The notes: a model not told the origin generated them from the letters alone. A stretch of 6,199 nt of DNA from Methanobacterium sp. (GCA_003162655.1 PMMY01000161.1:5446-11644); one strand, 5' to 3'; numbered from the stretch's first letter, positions 1 to 6,199 are shown. Made by a program: numbers and translations.

Positions 1-306
1 TCCCAAGCAAACAACATGATAATACTCAGACTCGTTGAACCCACTGACCAGAGTCACGTTCAAAGGGCCAGTGAGAACCTGAGCGATGATCTGATTGCTC
101 AGCTGCCTTCACTTAACATAGGCGAAGCCATAGTACTTGGTTTAATGACAAGGATACCAACTCTGGTTAAGATAGATGAATTCAAGGGTAAAATATCCGG
201 TGGGGACCTTAACATAGTTGAAGAATGGTCAAAATCCATTGAAAATGAGGAAAAAATTCTCAAAGAGCAGAAAAGAGAATATGAGGAACTCGGGGGAGAT
301 TATTGA
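1..306 (+). CDS. herA: HerA-type DNA translocase/helicase, C-terminal part (5' end outside window)
   Basis: The reading frame is open from the first base and ends at TGA 304-306, giving the last 101 residues of a larger protein. It starts with SQANNMIILRLVEPTDQSHV, which resembles the stretch after the RecA-like core of archaeal HerA ATPases (a conserved Ser-Gln, then an N-x-x-x-I-x-x-R/K-x-x-x-P-x-D-Q pattern). This is followed by LPSLNIGEAIVLG and a P-T-L-V-K strand, as in the HerA/FtsK-like C-terminal lid, and a Lys/Glu-rich tail of about 30 residues. The Walker A and B motifs would lie upstream and cannot be checked. HerA is a hexameric double-stranded DNA translocase that works with the NurA nuclease and with Mre11-Rad50 to resect DNA ends. 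The ATG at position 16 is internal, not the start. The gene is joined to mre11 by a one-base stop/start overlap, which strongly supports the HerA call. Confidence 0.87.
   Translation, partial: SQANNMIILRLVEPTDQSHVQRASENLSDDLIAQLPSLNIGEAIVLGLMTRIPTLVKIDEFKGKISGGDLNIVEEWSKSIENEEKILKEQKREYEELGGDY
292..298 (+). promoter_or_regulatory. Shine-Dalgarno sequence of mre11
   Basis: GGGGGAG lies inside the last codons of herA. Its GGAG core (295-298) ends seven bases before ATG 306, a normal spacing, whereas it is only four bases before the alternative TTG at 303. It therefore favours ATG 306 as the mre11 start and points to translational coupling with herA. Confidence 0.6.
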
Positions 307-1442
307 TGCAATTCATCCACATGGCGGATACACACCTGGGATACAGACAGTACGGACTTTCAGAACGTGAAAATGATTTTTTTGAAGTTTTTGACCAAGC
401 AATTGAAGAGGTGGTACGTGAACGTCCCGAATTTGTTATCCACTCTGGAGACCTTTTTGAATATTCAAGGCCACCAACCAAAGCCCTGCTAACCGCGCAG
501 AATGGTATTTTTAGATTGAAAAATGAAAATATTCCAATTTATGCAATAGCAGGAAACCATGATATTGTAATGAGAAAAAATGCTCTTCCCCCTCAAATAT
601 TGTACAAAGACTTTGGTTTAAAGCTTATAAGTCCAAAGAACCCCTTTTATATAGAAGGTGATCTTTTCATAGGCGGAGCCCCGTACTCATCCAAGTATAA
701 CTCTAAACAATTAATAGAAAGACTTCAAACTATTGAAAAAGCATCTTTAAATCATAAAAAAAGTATACTAGTACTTCATCAGGGAATTGATCGCTACATC
801 CCAGAATTTGAGATCAAAATTGGGGATATTCCCCAAAGTTTCAACTACTGTGCCTTTGGCCACATCCACGAAAGGATAGTGGATGATTTTGGGGAAGGAA
901 AACTTGCATACCCTGGTTCCATCGAAATTTGGCGTTCAAACGAGTTTGAAGGTTATAAAAAGAATGGTAAAGGCTTTTATCTGGTTGATGTAGGTGGGGA
1001 CACACCAGAAATTGAAAAGATCGATCTTAAACTTCCCCGTGAGTTTCTAAAGGAAAGTATTGAATACTTTAAACTTCAAGAAGAAATATCAAGGATAAAC
1101 AGCTATATAAAGAATTTATCAAAAAAACCTATACTCAACCTCACTGTTCATGGTGGAAACTTCAGTAGATCAGAGGTCTATGAAACACTCAATAAAGCAT
1201 TCTCCAGCACATGTCTGTCACTTAGATCAAAATATTTACCCGAAAATATAGAACCAGATCTACCGGATATGGGGAAAGGAGCCCTTGATACAAAAACAAT
1301 GATCAAAGAACGTCTTAAGGACTTTAACAACGAAGAGGTTTCCGAACTTGCAACAGGACTTCTTAAAGAGATGTCTGAAGGAGACTACAAGAGAGCAGAG
1401 GAAATGGCAAAAAATTTCTACGAGGGACTATATGATAATTGA
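306..1442 (+). CDS. mre11: DNA double-strand break repair nuclease Mre11
   Basis: This 378-residue protein has all the phosphoesterase motifs of archaeal Mre11. Asp8 and His10 are in MADTHLG, Asp49 in HSGD, Asn84-His85-Asp86 in AGNHD, His158 in LHQG, and His186/His188 in GHIH, followed by YPGS at 202-205. These are the residues that bind the two metal ions (Mn) and catalyse cleavage. The first four motifs fall at the positions they hold in Pyrococcus Mre11. A capping domain follows from about residue 235, and a charged helical tail (about 330-375) matches the usual Rad50-binding region. Mre11 is a 3'-5' exonuclease and endonuclease that forms a heterotetramer with Rad50. ATG 306 is preferred over TTG 303 because of the ribosome-binding site spacing and because MQFIHMADTH is the typical N-terminus. 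It overlaps herA by one base and rad50 by eleven. Nothing is truncated; the gene appears fully functional. Confidence 0.97.
   Translation: MQFIHMADTHLGYRQYGLSERENDFFEVFDQAIEEVVRERPEFVIHSGDLFEYSRPPTKALLTAQNGIFRLKNENIPIYAIAGNHDIVMRKNALPPQILYKDFGLKLISPKNPFYIEGDLFIGGAPYSSKYNSKQLIERLQTIEKASLNHKKSILVLHQGIDRYIPEFEIKIGDIPQSFNYCAFGHIHERIVDDFGEGKLAYPGSIEIWRSNEFEGYKKNGKGFYLVDVGGDTPEIEKIDLKLPREFLKESIEYFKLQEEISRINSYIKNLSKKPILNLTVHGGNFSRSEVYETLNKAFSSTCLSLRSKYLPENIEPDLPDMGKGALDTKTMIKERLKDFNNEEVSELATGLLKEMSEGDYKRAEEMAKNFYEGLYDN
1422..1426 (+). promoter_or_regulatory. Shine-Dalgarno-like sequence of rad50
   Basis: GAGGG inside the last codons of mre11 ends five bases before ATG 1432. It supports ATG 1432 as the rad50 start over the in-frame upstream ATG at 1348 and the in-frame later ATGs at 1447 and 1453. 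Its place inside mre11 suggests coupled translation of the two complex partners. Confidence 0.5.
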
Positions 1443-4131
1443 AAGCATGGTAATGAAAAACTTCAAGTCCCACAGGAATTCTAAAATAGAATTCAACACA
1501 GGAATATCCATAATAATGGGCGGTAACGGTGCAGGAAAGTCAAGCATCCTTGAAGCTGTTAGTTTTGCACTTTTCAAGCAACATTCTGGAAAAAAAATAG
1601 AGCAGTTAATAACCATAGGCCAAACTAAAATGTCTGTAGAGCTCGAATTCATATCAAACGGAAGGAAGTACAGGGTACTAAGGCAACGCAGTAAAAATGT
1701 ATCAAAGGCAAAAATAGAAATACTTGAGGGCGGGGCATTCCAGCCACTTTCATCGGGTGATAAACAAGTTACAGATGAAGTCCAGGGACTGCTTGAAATG
1801 GACGGCGATCTATTTCTAAATGCAGTATATGTCAGGCAGGGAGAAATAGCTAACCTAGTGGATAAAACTCCTGCCGAGAAAAAACAGGTTATAGGAAAAC
1901 TTTTAGGCATAGAATCCCTTGAGAAAGCATGGAAAAATATGTTACCCTTAATGAACAGGTATGAAATGAAAAAAGTAAAGTTAGAAGGTAAATTGGAGTC
2001 ATTATACGGTTTAAATGATGAAATAAGATCAAAAAAAGCCGAGAATGAGGTTATTCATCAAAAGGTTCAAGATATTTCTTCTATGACAAAAAAAATCGAA
2101 TATGAACTCGATGCAATTACAAAAGAAAATAATTCACTAGAAGAAGCTAAATCATCTTTTGAAAAGACGATTAACAATGTTGAAGCAAAAAAGCAGATTT
2201 TGGATAAGTTAAAAGTTGATCATGAACATCTAGAGGATCAGATCAATGAAATAAGAACTAAAGAAGATGAGATCGAACTAATTAAACCCAATTTATCCAA
2301 ATTAGAAGTTTTGAAGAAACTCAAAGAACTTCTGGACAGTTTGAAGACTCTTCAGACCAATAAAAAACGGATAAATGATGCTTTAGATAAGATTAAAGAG
2401 TATAAAGGCATCTTAGAACAGAATAGGAATTTGTTTGAAGATTATTCGAATTTAGAGGGTGATATATCGGATTTAGAAATAAAGAGGGTAGTTTTTGAGG
2501 GATCCCGGGAGTTAATAGGGCAGAACCAATTGAGAAAAGAACAAACCCTTAATAAAATGAATCTGGCTCATGAAAAACTTGTAAACGTTATTAAAAAATA
2601 CAATAAATCACTTGGAACTGAATTCAGTTTAGTTGAAGAACTTGAAACCTACTTAAAGTCCGTTAAACCAGAATTATCACATAAGATGGAAACCATTGAT
2701 GACAAAATAATAGTTACAGAAAAGGAATTGTCAAATTTAAAGATGCAAAACAACGAACTAATTAAGCCCATTGGTGAATTAGAAAATGTTAAGGACAAGT
2801 GTCCTGTATGTAAATCTGAAATTGATTCTAATAAAAGGATGGAACTAATAAAAGACTATTCATCGCAGATTGAAGTCAACGAAAATAGGATAATCCAGCT
2901 GAATAATGATTTAACAGGTTACAAATCTGAAAAGAATGTTTTAGATACACAGTCAAGTAATATTCAAACTGTAAATATTGAACTTCTAAAGGAACAGCTT
3001 AAAAATTTAGAAGAAGGTCAAAAGGAACTAACAACCCTAAAAGGGAATATCAATGACTTAAATGTCAAAGTTTCAGCATTGGATCAGATAGATGCAAAGT
3101 TGAATAAGAAAAAAGAATCATTAAAGAAGATTAAACCTTACTATCAGAAATATTTGGTTGCGGAGGGTGCTCTTAACTCTATTGGAAATCCTAATGAACT
3201 CCTGATCGAACTTGAAAGGATACAAGAGGATGAAGATATCCTTAAAGAAAATATCAGCCGATTGATCGAGGTAACCGGAGGCAGTGTAGAAAACCTTGAA
3301 AGTGAAATAAAATATCTTGAGGAATTGAGTCAGAGGTACCAACAGCTTTCAGGAGCGGTTGCTCAAAAGTCATCTTTGTTAAGTAGAATGAAACAAGTCA
3401 ACGATAACTTAGAGGAAGAGAACTCGGAAATTGAAAAACTCGTTAATTATTTGAAGGAAATTGACTACAAAGAAGAGATCCATTTTAAAATCAAAAAAGA
3501 ATTGGGAATAAAAAATCTGGAATTATCTGATTTAATTGGAAAAAACCAGGAATTAATTGGAAAGGAAAGTGGGTTAAATAGTTATATTGCAGAACTTGAA
3601 ATCAAACTCAAATCTTACAAAACCTTCCAGGAGGAAGTTAAAAATCTGAAGGACTTTTTAAAGCTTCTCACTCTCATAAGGGATATTTACGGCAAAGATG
3701 GGGTCCAAAAGGATCTTAGAAATATTTCAAGACCTATTATTGAACAGAATACCAGAGAATTCTTTGAGAAGTTCAACTTCGAATATACAGACATAAAATT
3801 GGACGATGATTATGATGTTACTGTATATGGGCCTGCAGGAGAGAGTAATCTGGACATGATAAGTGGAGGTGAAAAAATAGCAGTTGCTCTGGCATTAAGA
3901 CTTGGAATTACACAGACACTATCTGGTGGAAATCTGGAGCTTATAATGCTGGACGAGCCAACAATACACCTCGATGCATACAGACGTCAGGAGCTCATCG
4001 AACTTTTAAATAGAATGTCAATAATACCCCAGATGATCATAGTAACACACGATCCTGACCTTGAAGAAGCTGCGGATTATATTTATCGGGTAAAAAAAGA
4101 GGACGGAGAATCGATAATCTCAAACTCCTAA
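1432..4131 (+). CDS. rad50: DNA double-strand break repair ATPase Rad50
   Basis: This 899-residue SMC-like ATPase has a complete motif set. Walker A is GGNGAGKSS with Lys36 and Ser37, and the Q-loop is VRQGE with Gln136. The CPVC zinc hook has Cys457 and Cys460, the ABC signature SGGEK is at 811-815, Walker B is LIMLDEP with Asp841 and Glu842, the D-loop Asp is 848, and the H-loop is VTHD with His873. The globular halves (about 1-165 and 735-899) flank two long Lys/Glu/Leu-rich coiled-coil arms, with the hook almost exactly at the midpoint. Hooks of two Rad50 molecules join through one zinc ion, and the ATPase heads control access of DNA to Mre11. The length is normal for archaeal Rad50. The frame is open back to 1348, but MIIESMVMKNFKSH at ATG 1432 is the family N-terminus and has a Shine-Dalgarno-like site. 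It overlaps mre11 by 11 bases, so both are probably on one transcript with herA. Confidence 0.97.
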   Translation: MIIESMVMKNFKSHRNSKIEFNTGISIIMGGNGAGKSSILEAVSFALFKQHSGKKIEQLITIGQTKMSVELEFISNGRKYRVLRQRSKNVSKAKIEILEGGAFQPLSSGDKQVTDEVQGLLEMDGDLFLNAVYVRQGEIANLVDKTPAEKKQVIGKLLGIESLEKAWKNMLPLMNRYEMKKVKLEGKLESLYGLNDEIRSKKAENEVIHQKVQDISSMTKKIEYELDAITKENNSLEEAKSSFEKTINNVEAKKQILDKLKVDHEHLEDQINEIRTKEDEIELIKPNLSKLEVLKKLKELLDSLKTLQTNKKRINDALDKIKEYKGILEQNRNLFEDYSNLEGDISDLEIKRVVFEGSRELIGQNQLRKEQTLNKMNLAHEKLVNVIKKYNKSLGTEFSLVEELETYLKSVKPELSHKMETIDDKIIVTEKELSNLKMQNNELIKPIGELENVKDKCPVCKSEIDSNKRMELIKDYSSQIEVNENRIIQLNNDLTGYKSEKNVLDTQSSNIQTVNIELLKEQLKNLEEGQKELTTLKGNINDLNVKVSALDQIDAKLNKKKESLKKIKPYYQKYLVAEGALNSIGNPNELLIELERIQEDEDILKENISRLIEVTGGSVENLESEIKYLEELSQRYQQLSGAVAQKSSLLSRMKQVNDNLEEENSEIEKLVNYLKEIDYKEEIHFKIKKELGIKNLELSDLIGKNQELIGKESGLNSYIAELEIKLKSYKTFQEEVKNLKDFLKLLTLIRDIYGKDGVQKDLRNISRPIIEQNTREFFEKFNFEYTDIKLDDDYDVTVYGPAGESNLDMISGGEKIAVALALRLGITQTLSGGNLELIMLDEPTIHLDAYRRQELIELLNRMSIIPQMIIVTHDPDLEEAADYIYRVKKEDGESIISNS
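3532..3563 (+). repeat. Short direct repeat, one heptad apart, inside rad50
   Basis: TTAATTGGAAA occurs at 3532-3542 and again at 3553-3563, exactly 21 bases (seven codons) apart and in frame. It encodes LIGK at residues 701-704 and again at 708-711, near the base of the returning coiled-coil arm. One heptad is the natural unit of a coiled coil, so a duplicated heptad is a possible origin, though chance in AT-rich DNA cannot be excluded. Confidence 0.4.
4092..4098 (-). terminator. Candidate T-tract terminator for the MFS gene, inside rad50 3' end
   Basis: Read on the minus strand this is a run of seven T about 55 bases past the transporter's stop codon. Archaeal RNA polymerase can stop at such T-rich tracts without a hairpin. 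It lies in rad50 coding sequence, where the A-run simply encodes lysines, so it may be coincidental. Confidence 0.22.
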
Positions 4132-4152
4132 CTTAAACCCTCTAAAATAATC

Positions 4153-5544
4153 TTAAACATCATCATGGTTATTTTTTGTACGCGTTAATGCAGCGAAGAT
4201 ACCGATAAAGCATAGAACTGTACAGATAAGGAAAACAGTATGTATACTACTTAATAATGCAGGATATTGAAGAGTCGTTATCTGAACATTTCCAATAAAT
4301 ATTGCAAATACTAAAAGTGCAAGACCCATACTGAATGTCTGGCCTAAGAGACGCATTGTACTTACCATAGCTGATGCAACACCATAAAATCTCCTCTCAA
4401 CAGACCCCATAATAGCATTGGTGTTTGAGTATGAAAAAAAGCCAAACCCTGTTCCGATAATTAACAGACCAAGTGTTATGAATGCAATACTTGTTTCTTC
4501 ATTGATGAACGCAAATAAAAAAAGACCAATAGTTGATAATAACATTCCCAAAGCAGCTAATTTTTGCGGTAAGAACTTATCAGAAAGTCTTCCTGCAATT
4601 GGTGCGAATATTGCCATCATAACTGGCTGCGCAACTAGTATTAAACCTGCTGACAAAGGATCAAGAGCCTTTATGTACTGTAGATAAAGACTTAAAAGAA
4701 ATGTTACTGCAAATGTTGCACTATAGTTAATAAGGGCTGCGAGGTTTGAAAATGCGAATGTCCTATTTTTAAATAGTTTTACATTGAGTACTGGGCTTTC
4801 AAGCCTTAACTCATACATAAGGAACGCTACAAATCCAATGATTCCTGCAATAACAAGTATAATTCCAGTAATATTAGGGAGTGTTGAAAATCCGTACATT
4901 ACCATTACAAGGACTACGCTGTAGAAAACAGAACCTTTAATATCGAATTTTTCTCCTTTACATTCTGCCCATTCATCCTTTAGTTTCCAGTATGTCAGTA
5001 TCAGGATCAAAATACCCAGAGGGATCATGGCGTAGAACAAACTCCTCCAACCTAAATACTGCGTCATTATACCTCCAAGAACGGGTCCTAGAGATAGAGC
5101 AATATAAACTGTGGCTATGTTAATTCCTATTGCTTTACCTCTTTCCTGTGGTGGGTAGACAGAAGTAATGATTGCAAGACCGGTGACGAATATCATGGCT
5201 CCTCCAATCCCTTGAATGATCCTGAATATAATCAGGGATTCTGCCGAGGGTGAAACTGCAGACAGGAACGAAGCTACAGTGAATATGATTACTCCATAGC
5301 TGAATATCTTCTTCATACCATAAATGTCTGATATTCTACCAAATGGGACAGCAAACATAGCTGCAGCAAGTAAAAATGATGTTGGAACCCAACTAAGGAG
5401 GATGGCACTCGTAGCAAATTCTGCCCCTATTGCGGGCAATGCAATGTTAACCGATGAACTCATAAATGGTGTTAAAAAGTTAGCTAAAGTTGCTACTAAT
5501 AACGCTGCGATTCTTATTGAACTGTCTGTAGGTTTTGGTTTCAT
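4153..5544 (-). CDS. Major facilitator superfamily transporter, DHA2 (14-helix drug:H+ antiporter) type
   Basis: This 463-residue membrane protein has about 14 predicted hydrophobic helices (roughly 10-30, 46-66, 78-98, 102-123, 138-160, 168-185, 203-220, 225-244, 263-283, 297-316, 330-347, 353-372, 395-418, 432-455), which fits the DHA2 (EmrB/QacA-like) group. Motif A is seen as GRISDIYGMKK (69-79) between helices 2 and 3. The exporter-specific motif C is seen as SLGPVLGG (151-158) in helix 5, followed by GWRSLFY. A second motif A-like loop, GRLSDKF, is at 318-324. The first helix ends in SSVNIALPAIG, the usual DHA2 motif at this place. By family, it would export hydrophobic or cationic compounds in exchange for protons, but the substrate cannot be read from the sequence. 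ATG 5544 is chosen over the in-frame TTG at 5565 because a GGAG site lies between the two. The short charged C-terminus is cytoplasmic. It is convergent with rad50 and has no evident functional link to it. Confidence 0.9.
   Translation of the reverse strand: MKPKPTDSSIRIAALLVATLANFLTPFMSSSVNIALPAIGAEFATSAILLSWVPTSFLLAAAMFAVPFGRISDIYGMKKIFSYGVIIFTVASFLSAVSPSAESLIIFRIIQGIGGAMIFVTGLAIITSVYPPQERGKAIGINIATVYIALSLGPVLGGIMTQYLGWRSLFYAMIPLGILILILTYWKLKDEWAECKGEKFDIKGSVFYSVVLVMVMYGFSTLPNITGIILVIAGIIGFVAFLMYELRLESPVLNVKLFKNRTFAFSNLAALINYSATFAVTFLLSLYLQYIKALDPLSAGLILVAQPVMMAIFAPIAGRLSDKFLPQKLAALGMLLSTIGLFLFAFINEETSIAFITLGLLIIGTGFGFFSYSNTNAIMGSVERRFYGVASAMVSTMRLLGQTFSMGLALLVFAIFIGNVQITTLQYPALLSSIHTVFLICTVLCFIGIFAALTRTKNNHDDV
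4171..4177 (+). terminator. Candidate T-tract terminator for the herA-mre11-rad50 operon
   Basis: ATTTTTT sits 40 bases past the rad50 stop codon, in the sense of rad50 transcription, within the last codons of the convergent transporter gene. No convincing hairpin precedes it. A single T6 run is a weak archaeal terminator at best, but no better candidate exists in the 21-base gap. Confidence 0.27.
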
Positions 5545-5554
5545 AGAGAATGAT

Positions 5555-5558
5555 CTCC
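5555..5558 (-). promoter_or_regulatory. Shine-Dalgarno sequence of the MFS gene
   Basis: GGAG on the minus strand (within TTTGGAGATCA) ends ten bases before ATG 5544. The spacing is slightly long but workable. Because it lies downstream of the alternative TTG at 5565, it makes ATG 5544 the better start. Confidence 0.5.
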
Positions 5559-5659
5559 AAATCAATTAATATTTCATGATTTATTTTAAACCATTAAATA
5601 TTAATAATCTTGGATTTGATCGGGTTTAAATTATTTTAATTGAAGTATATGGGTTTAAT
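5559..5659 (-). promoter_or_regulatory. Probable promoter region of the MFS gene (no single box certain)
   Basis: This AT-rich stretch lies between the T-tracts ending the coiled-coil gene and the transporter's ribosome-binding site, so a promoter for the transporter is expected here. Possible TATA-like boxes on the minus strand are TTTAAAATA (5589-5581), ATTAATATTTAA (about 5606-5595) and CATATA (5651-5646). The first would place a start site about 25 bases downstream, just ahead of the GGAG. In DNA this AT-rich the boxes cannot be ranked reliably by eye. Confidence 0.35.
5585..5630. repeat. Inverted repeat TTTAAACC ... GGTTTAAA upstream of the MFS gene
   Basis: TTTAAACC (5585-5592) and GGTTTAAA (5623-5630) are exact inverted copies with a 30-base spacer, and the match continues imperfectly outward (10 of 12 bases). 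A third copy, GGGTTTAA, lies at 5651-5658, 29 bases from the GGGTTTAA at 5622-5629. The position over the probable promoter would suit an operator for a repressor of the transporter, but no regulator gene is visible and the motif is mostly A/T. Confidence 0.3.
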
Positions 5660-5692
5660 TTAAAAAATTCTCTTAAAAATTTTATTAAAAAT
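5660..5692 (-). terminator. Triple T-tract, candidate archaeal terminator of the coiled-coil gene
   Basis: On the minus strand, ATTTTTAA, ATTTTTAA and ATTTTTTAA follow each other at a 12-base period (T-runs at 5691-5687, 5679-5675 and 5667-5662). Series of T5 or longer runs on the non-template strand are the known signal for intrinsic termination in archaea. They lie 50 to 80 bases past the coiled-coil gene's stop codon and upstream of the transporter's likely promoter, which is where a terminator separating the two units is expected. Confidence 0.5.
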
Positions 5693-5728
5693 AGCAAAAT
5701 AAATAATCTATAAGAAGAGAAATAGAAG

Positions 5729-5750
5729 TGTTTGATCAACCAATCAAACA
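5729..5750 (-). terminator. Hairpin overlapping the stop codon of the coiled-coil gene
   Basis: TGTTTGAT (5729-5736) and ATCAAACA (5743-5750) are perfect 8-base inverted copies around a 6-base loop. The RNA hairpin would include the last codons and the TGA stop (5746-5744) of the minus-strand gene and is followed by a pyrimidine-rich stretch and then the T-tracts. It could be part of termination or protect the 3' end of the mRNA. The stem is mostly A/U, so it is only moderately stable. Confidence 0.4.
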
Positions 5751-6199
5751 ATGTTGTGCTTCTGTAGGAGCCTGAGTTCTTCAGTTGAGAGTTTTTTACC
5801 CTCTTTGAACTTCTCGTATATGTCCCTAGCAATCTCCTTTTCAGCCATATTCTTCTTTTTACTTTTCTCGCTTTCCATGTTCCGTTCTTTAGCTTTAACT
5901 TTATCAAGACTCTTATTTTTTCTTCTAATTTCATTAAGAACGGCTTTTACTTCTTCATGTTTTGCGGATGCTGTTTCACGGGTTTCAATGAACTTGTTGT
6001 GAGCGAGATCTGCCTTTGCCCTTACTTCATCAATGTTCTTGAAGTATTCGAGCATCTTCTCATGTGTTTCCTGGGCTTGGTCTGAAAATTCAACAACCTT
6101 AGCATGATGAGCTTCTGAAGTTTCTTTAAGTGCAATTGCTTCAGTTTGAACCTTTTCATCTTCCTTCATTTCTGAGAGAGTTTTACTGAGATCTTGAAC
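5744..6199 (-). CDS. Archaeal coiled-coil protein, COG1340-like, C-terminal part (5' end outside window)
   Basis: The frame is open to the right edge, so these are the last 151 residues of a longer protein; the ATG at 6169 is internal, since the frame continues upstream with VQDLSKTLSE and has no stop. The sequence is almost all charged helix (Glu/Lys/Ala-rich, no cysteines, no membrane segment) with heptad-like spacing. It includes a basic stretch (EIRRKNKSLDKVKAKER) and a C-terminal segment, ARDIYEKFKEGKKLSTEEL followed by RLLQKHNIV. This last segment, of the form I-x-E-K-F-K-x-G-x-K-L-x-T-E-E-L-x-L-L-Q, is a conserved ending I recall from archaeal coiled-coil proteins of the COG1340 group, sometimes mislabelled phosphoserine phosphatase. 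Their function is not established; nothing here shows enzymatic motifs. It is likely cytoplasmic. It is transcribed toward the transporter but separated from it by a hairpin and T-tracts, so it is probably a separate unit. Confidence 0.75.
   Translation of the reverse strand, partial: VQDLSKTLSEMKEDEKVQTEAIALKETSEAHHAKVVEFSDQAQETHEKMLEYFKNIDEVRAKADLAHNKFIETRETASAKHEEVKAVLNEIRRKNKSLDKVKAKERNMESEKSKKKNMAEKEIARDIYEKFKEGKKLSTEELRLLQKHNIV

Noticed and set aside
260..481. Minus-strand open frame of 73 residues across the herA/mre11 junction
   Set aside because: It is opposite conserved Mre11 motifs and has no supporting features.
1348..1431. A 28-residue upstream extension of Rad50
   Set aside because: It would overlap mre11 by 95 bases, has no family resemblance, and the typical Rad50 N-terminus with a Shine-Dalgarno-like site starts at 1432.
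1428..1910. Minus-strand open frame of 160 residues opposite the rad50 start
   Set aside because: It lies entirely opposite strongly conserved Rad50 coding sequence (Walker A to Q-loop), and its Ser/Pro/Phe-rich product is typical of an antisense frame.
4418..4687. Plus-strand open frame of 89 residues within the transporter gene
   Set aside because: It is antisense to membrane-helix codons of a clear MFS gene and shows no recognisable protein features.
5324..5569. Plus-strand open frame of 81 residues opposite the transporter's N-terminus
   Set aside because: It mirrors the conserved motif A region of the transporter; no ribosome-binding site or family resemblance.
5545..5743. Possible small RNA, tRNA, CRISPR repeat or attachment site in the intergenic region
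   Set aside because: No cloverleaf, no regularly spaced repeat of CRISPR length, and no flanking duplication was seen; only the hairpin, T-tracts and short GGTTTAA words stand out.
5626..5934. Minus-strand open frame of 102 residues reaching into the intergenic region
   Set aside because: It overlaps the coiled-coil gene in another frame, has a Lys/Arg-rich then Phe/Leu-rich product caused by AT-rich DNA, and would run through the hairpin and T-tracts.
5751..6002. Plus-strand open frame of 83 residues rich in Ser, Leu and Phe, resembling a membrane protein
   Set aside because: It is the antisense of Glu/Lys-rich coiled-coil codons, which always read as Ser/Leu/Phe on the other strand; it is not a real membrane protein.

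Overview
The window looks like a chromosomal segment of an AT-rich methanogenic archaeon, most likely a member of the Methanobacteriales (Methanobacterium-like). This rests on the archaeal HerA-Mre11-Rad50 gene order, on a coiled-coil protein of an archaea-restricted type at the right edge, and on the overall AT-rich composition with short, overlapping gene junctions. The lineage is an inference from protein character; no rRNA or lineage marker is present.

Left part (1-4131, + strand): three tightly packed genes that end or begin inside one another. The 3' end of herA (hexameric DNA translocase/helicase) overlaps mre11 (nuclease) by one base in a TGATG junction, and mre11 overlaps rad50 (SMC-like ATPase with zinc hook) by 11 bases. 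Each downstream start has a Shine-Dalgarno-like sequence inside the upstream gene. All key catalytic residues of Mre11 and Rad50 are present, so this is an intact double-strand-break end-processing operon. NurA, the nuclease that normally partners HerA, is not encoded directly after rad50 and would have to lie upstream or elsewhere.

Middle part (4153-5544, - strand): a 463-residue, about 14-helix major facilitator transporter of the DHA2 (drug:H+ antiporter) type, convergent with rad50 and separated from it by only 21 bases. Transcription of the two genes probably ends within each other's 3' region.

Right part (5545-6199): a roughly 200-base very AT-rich intergenic region, then on the - strand the C-terminal half of a charged coiled-coil protein (COG1340-like) that runs off the window. 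The intergenic region holds, in the direction of transcription, a hairpin over the stop codon of the coiled-coil gene, three evenly spaced T-tracts that look like an archaeal terminator, and then a stretch with an inverted TTTAAACC/GGTTTAAA repeat that probably contains the transporter's promoter and perhaps an operator.

No mobile element, CRISPR array, tRNA or rRNA was seen. I found no clear sign of an undescribed multi-gene system; the most useful second looks are the intergenic control region and the operon layout.
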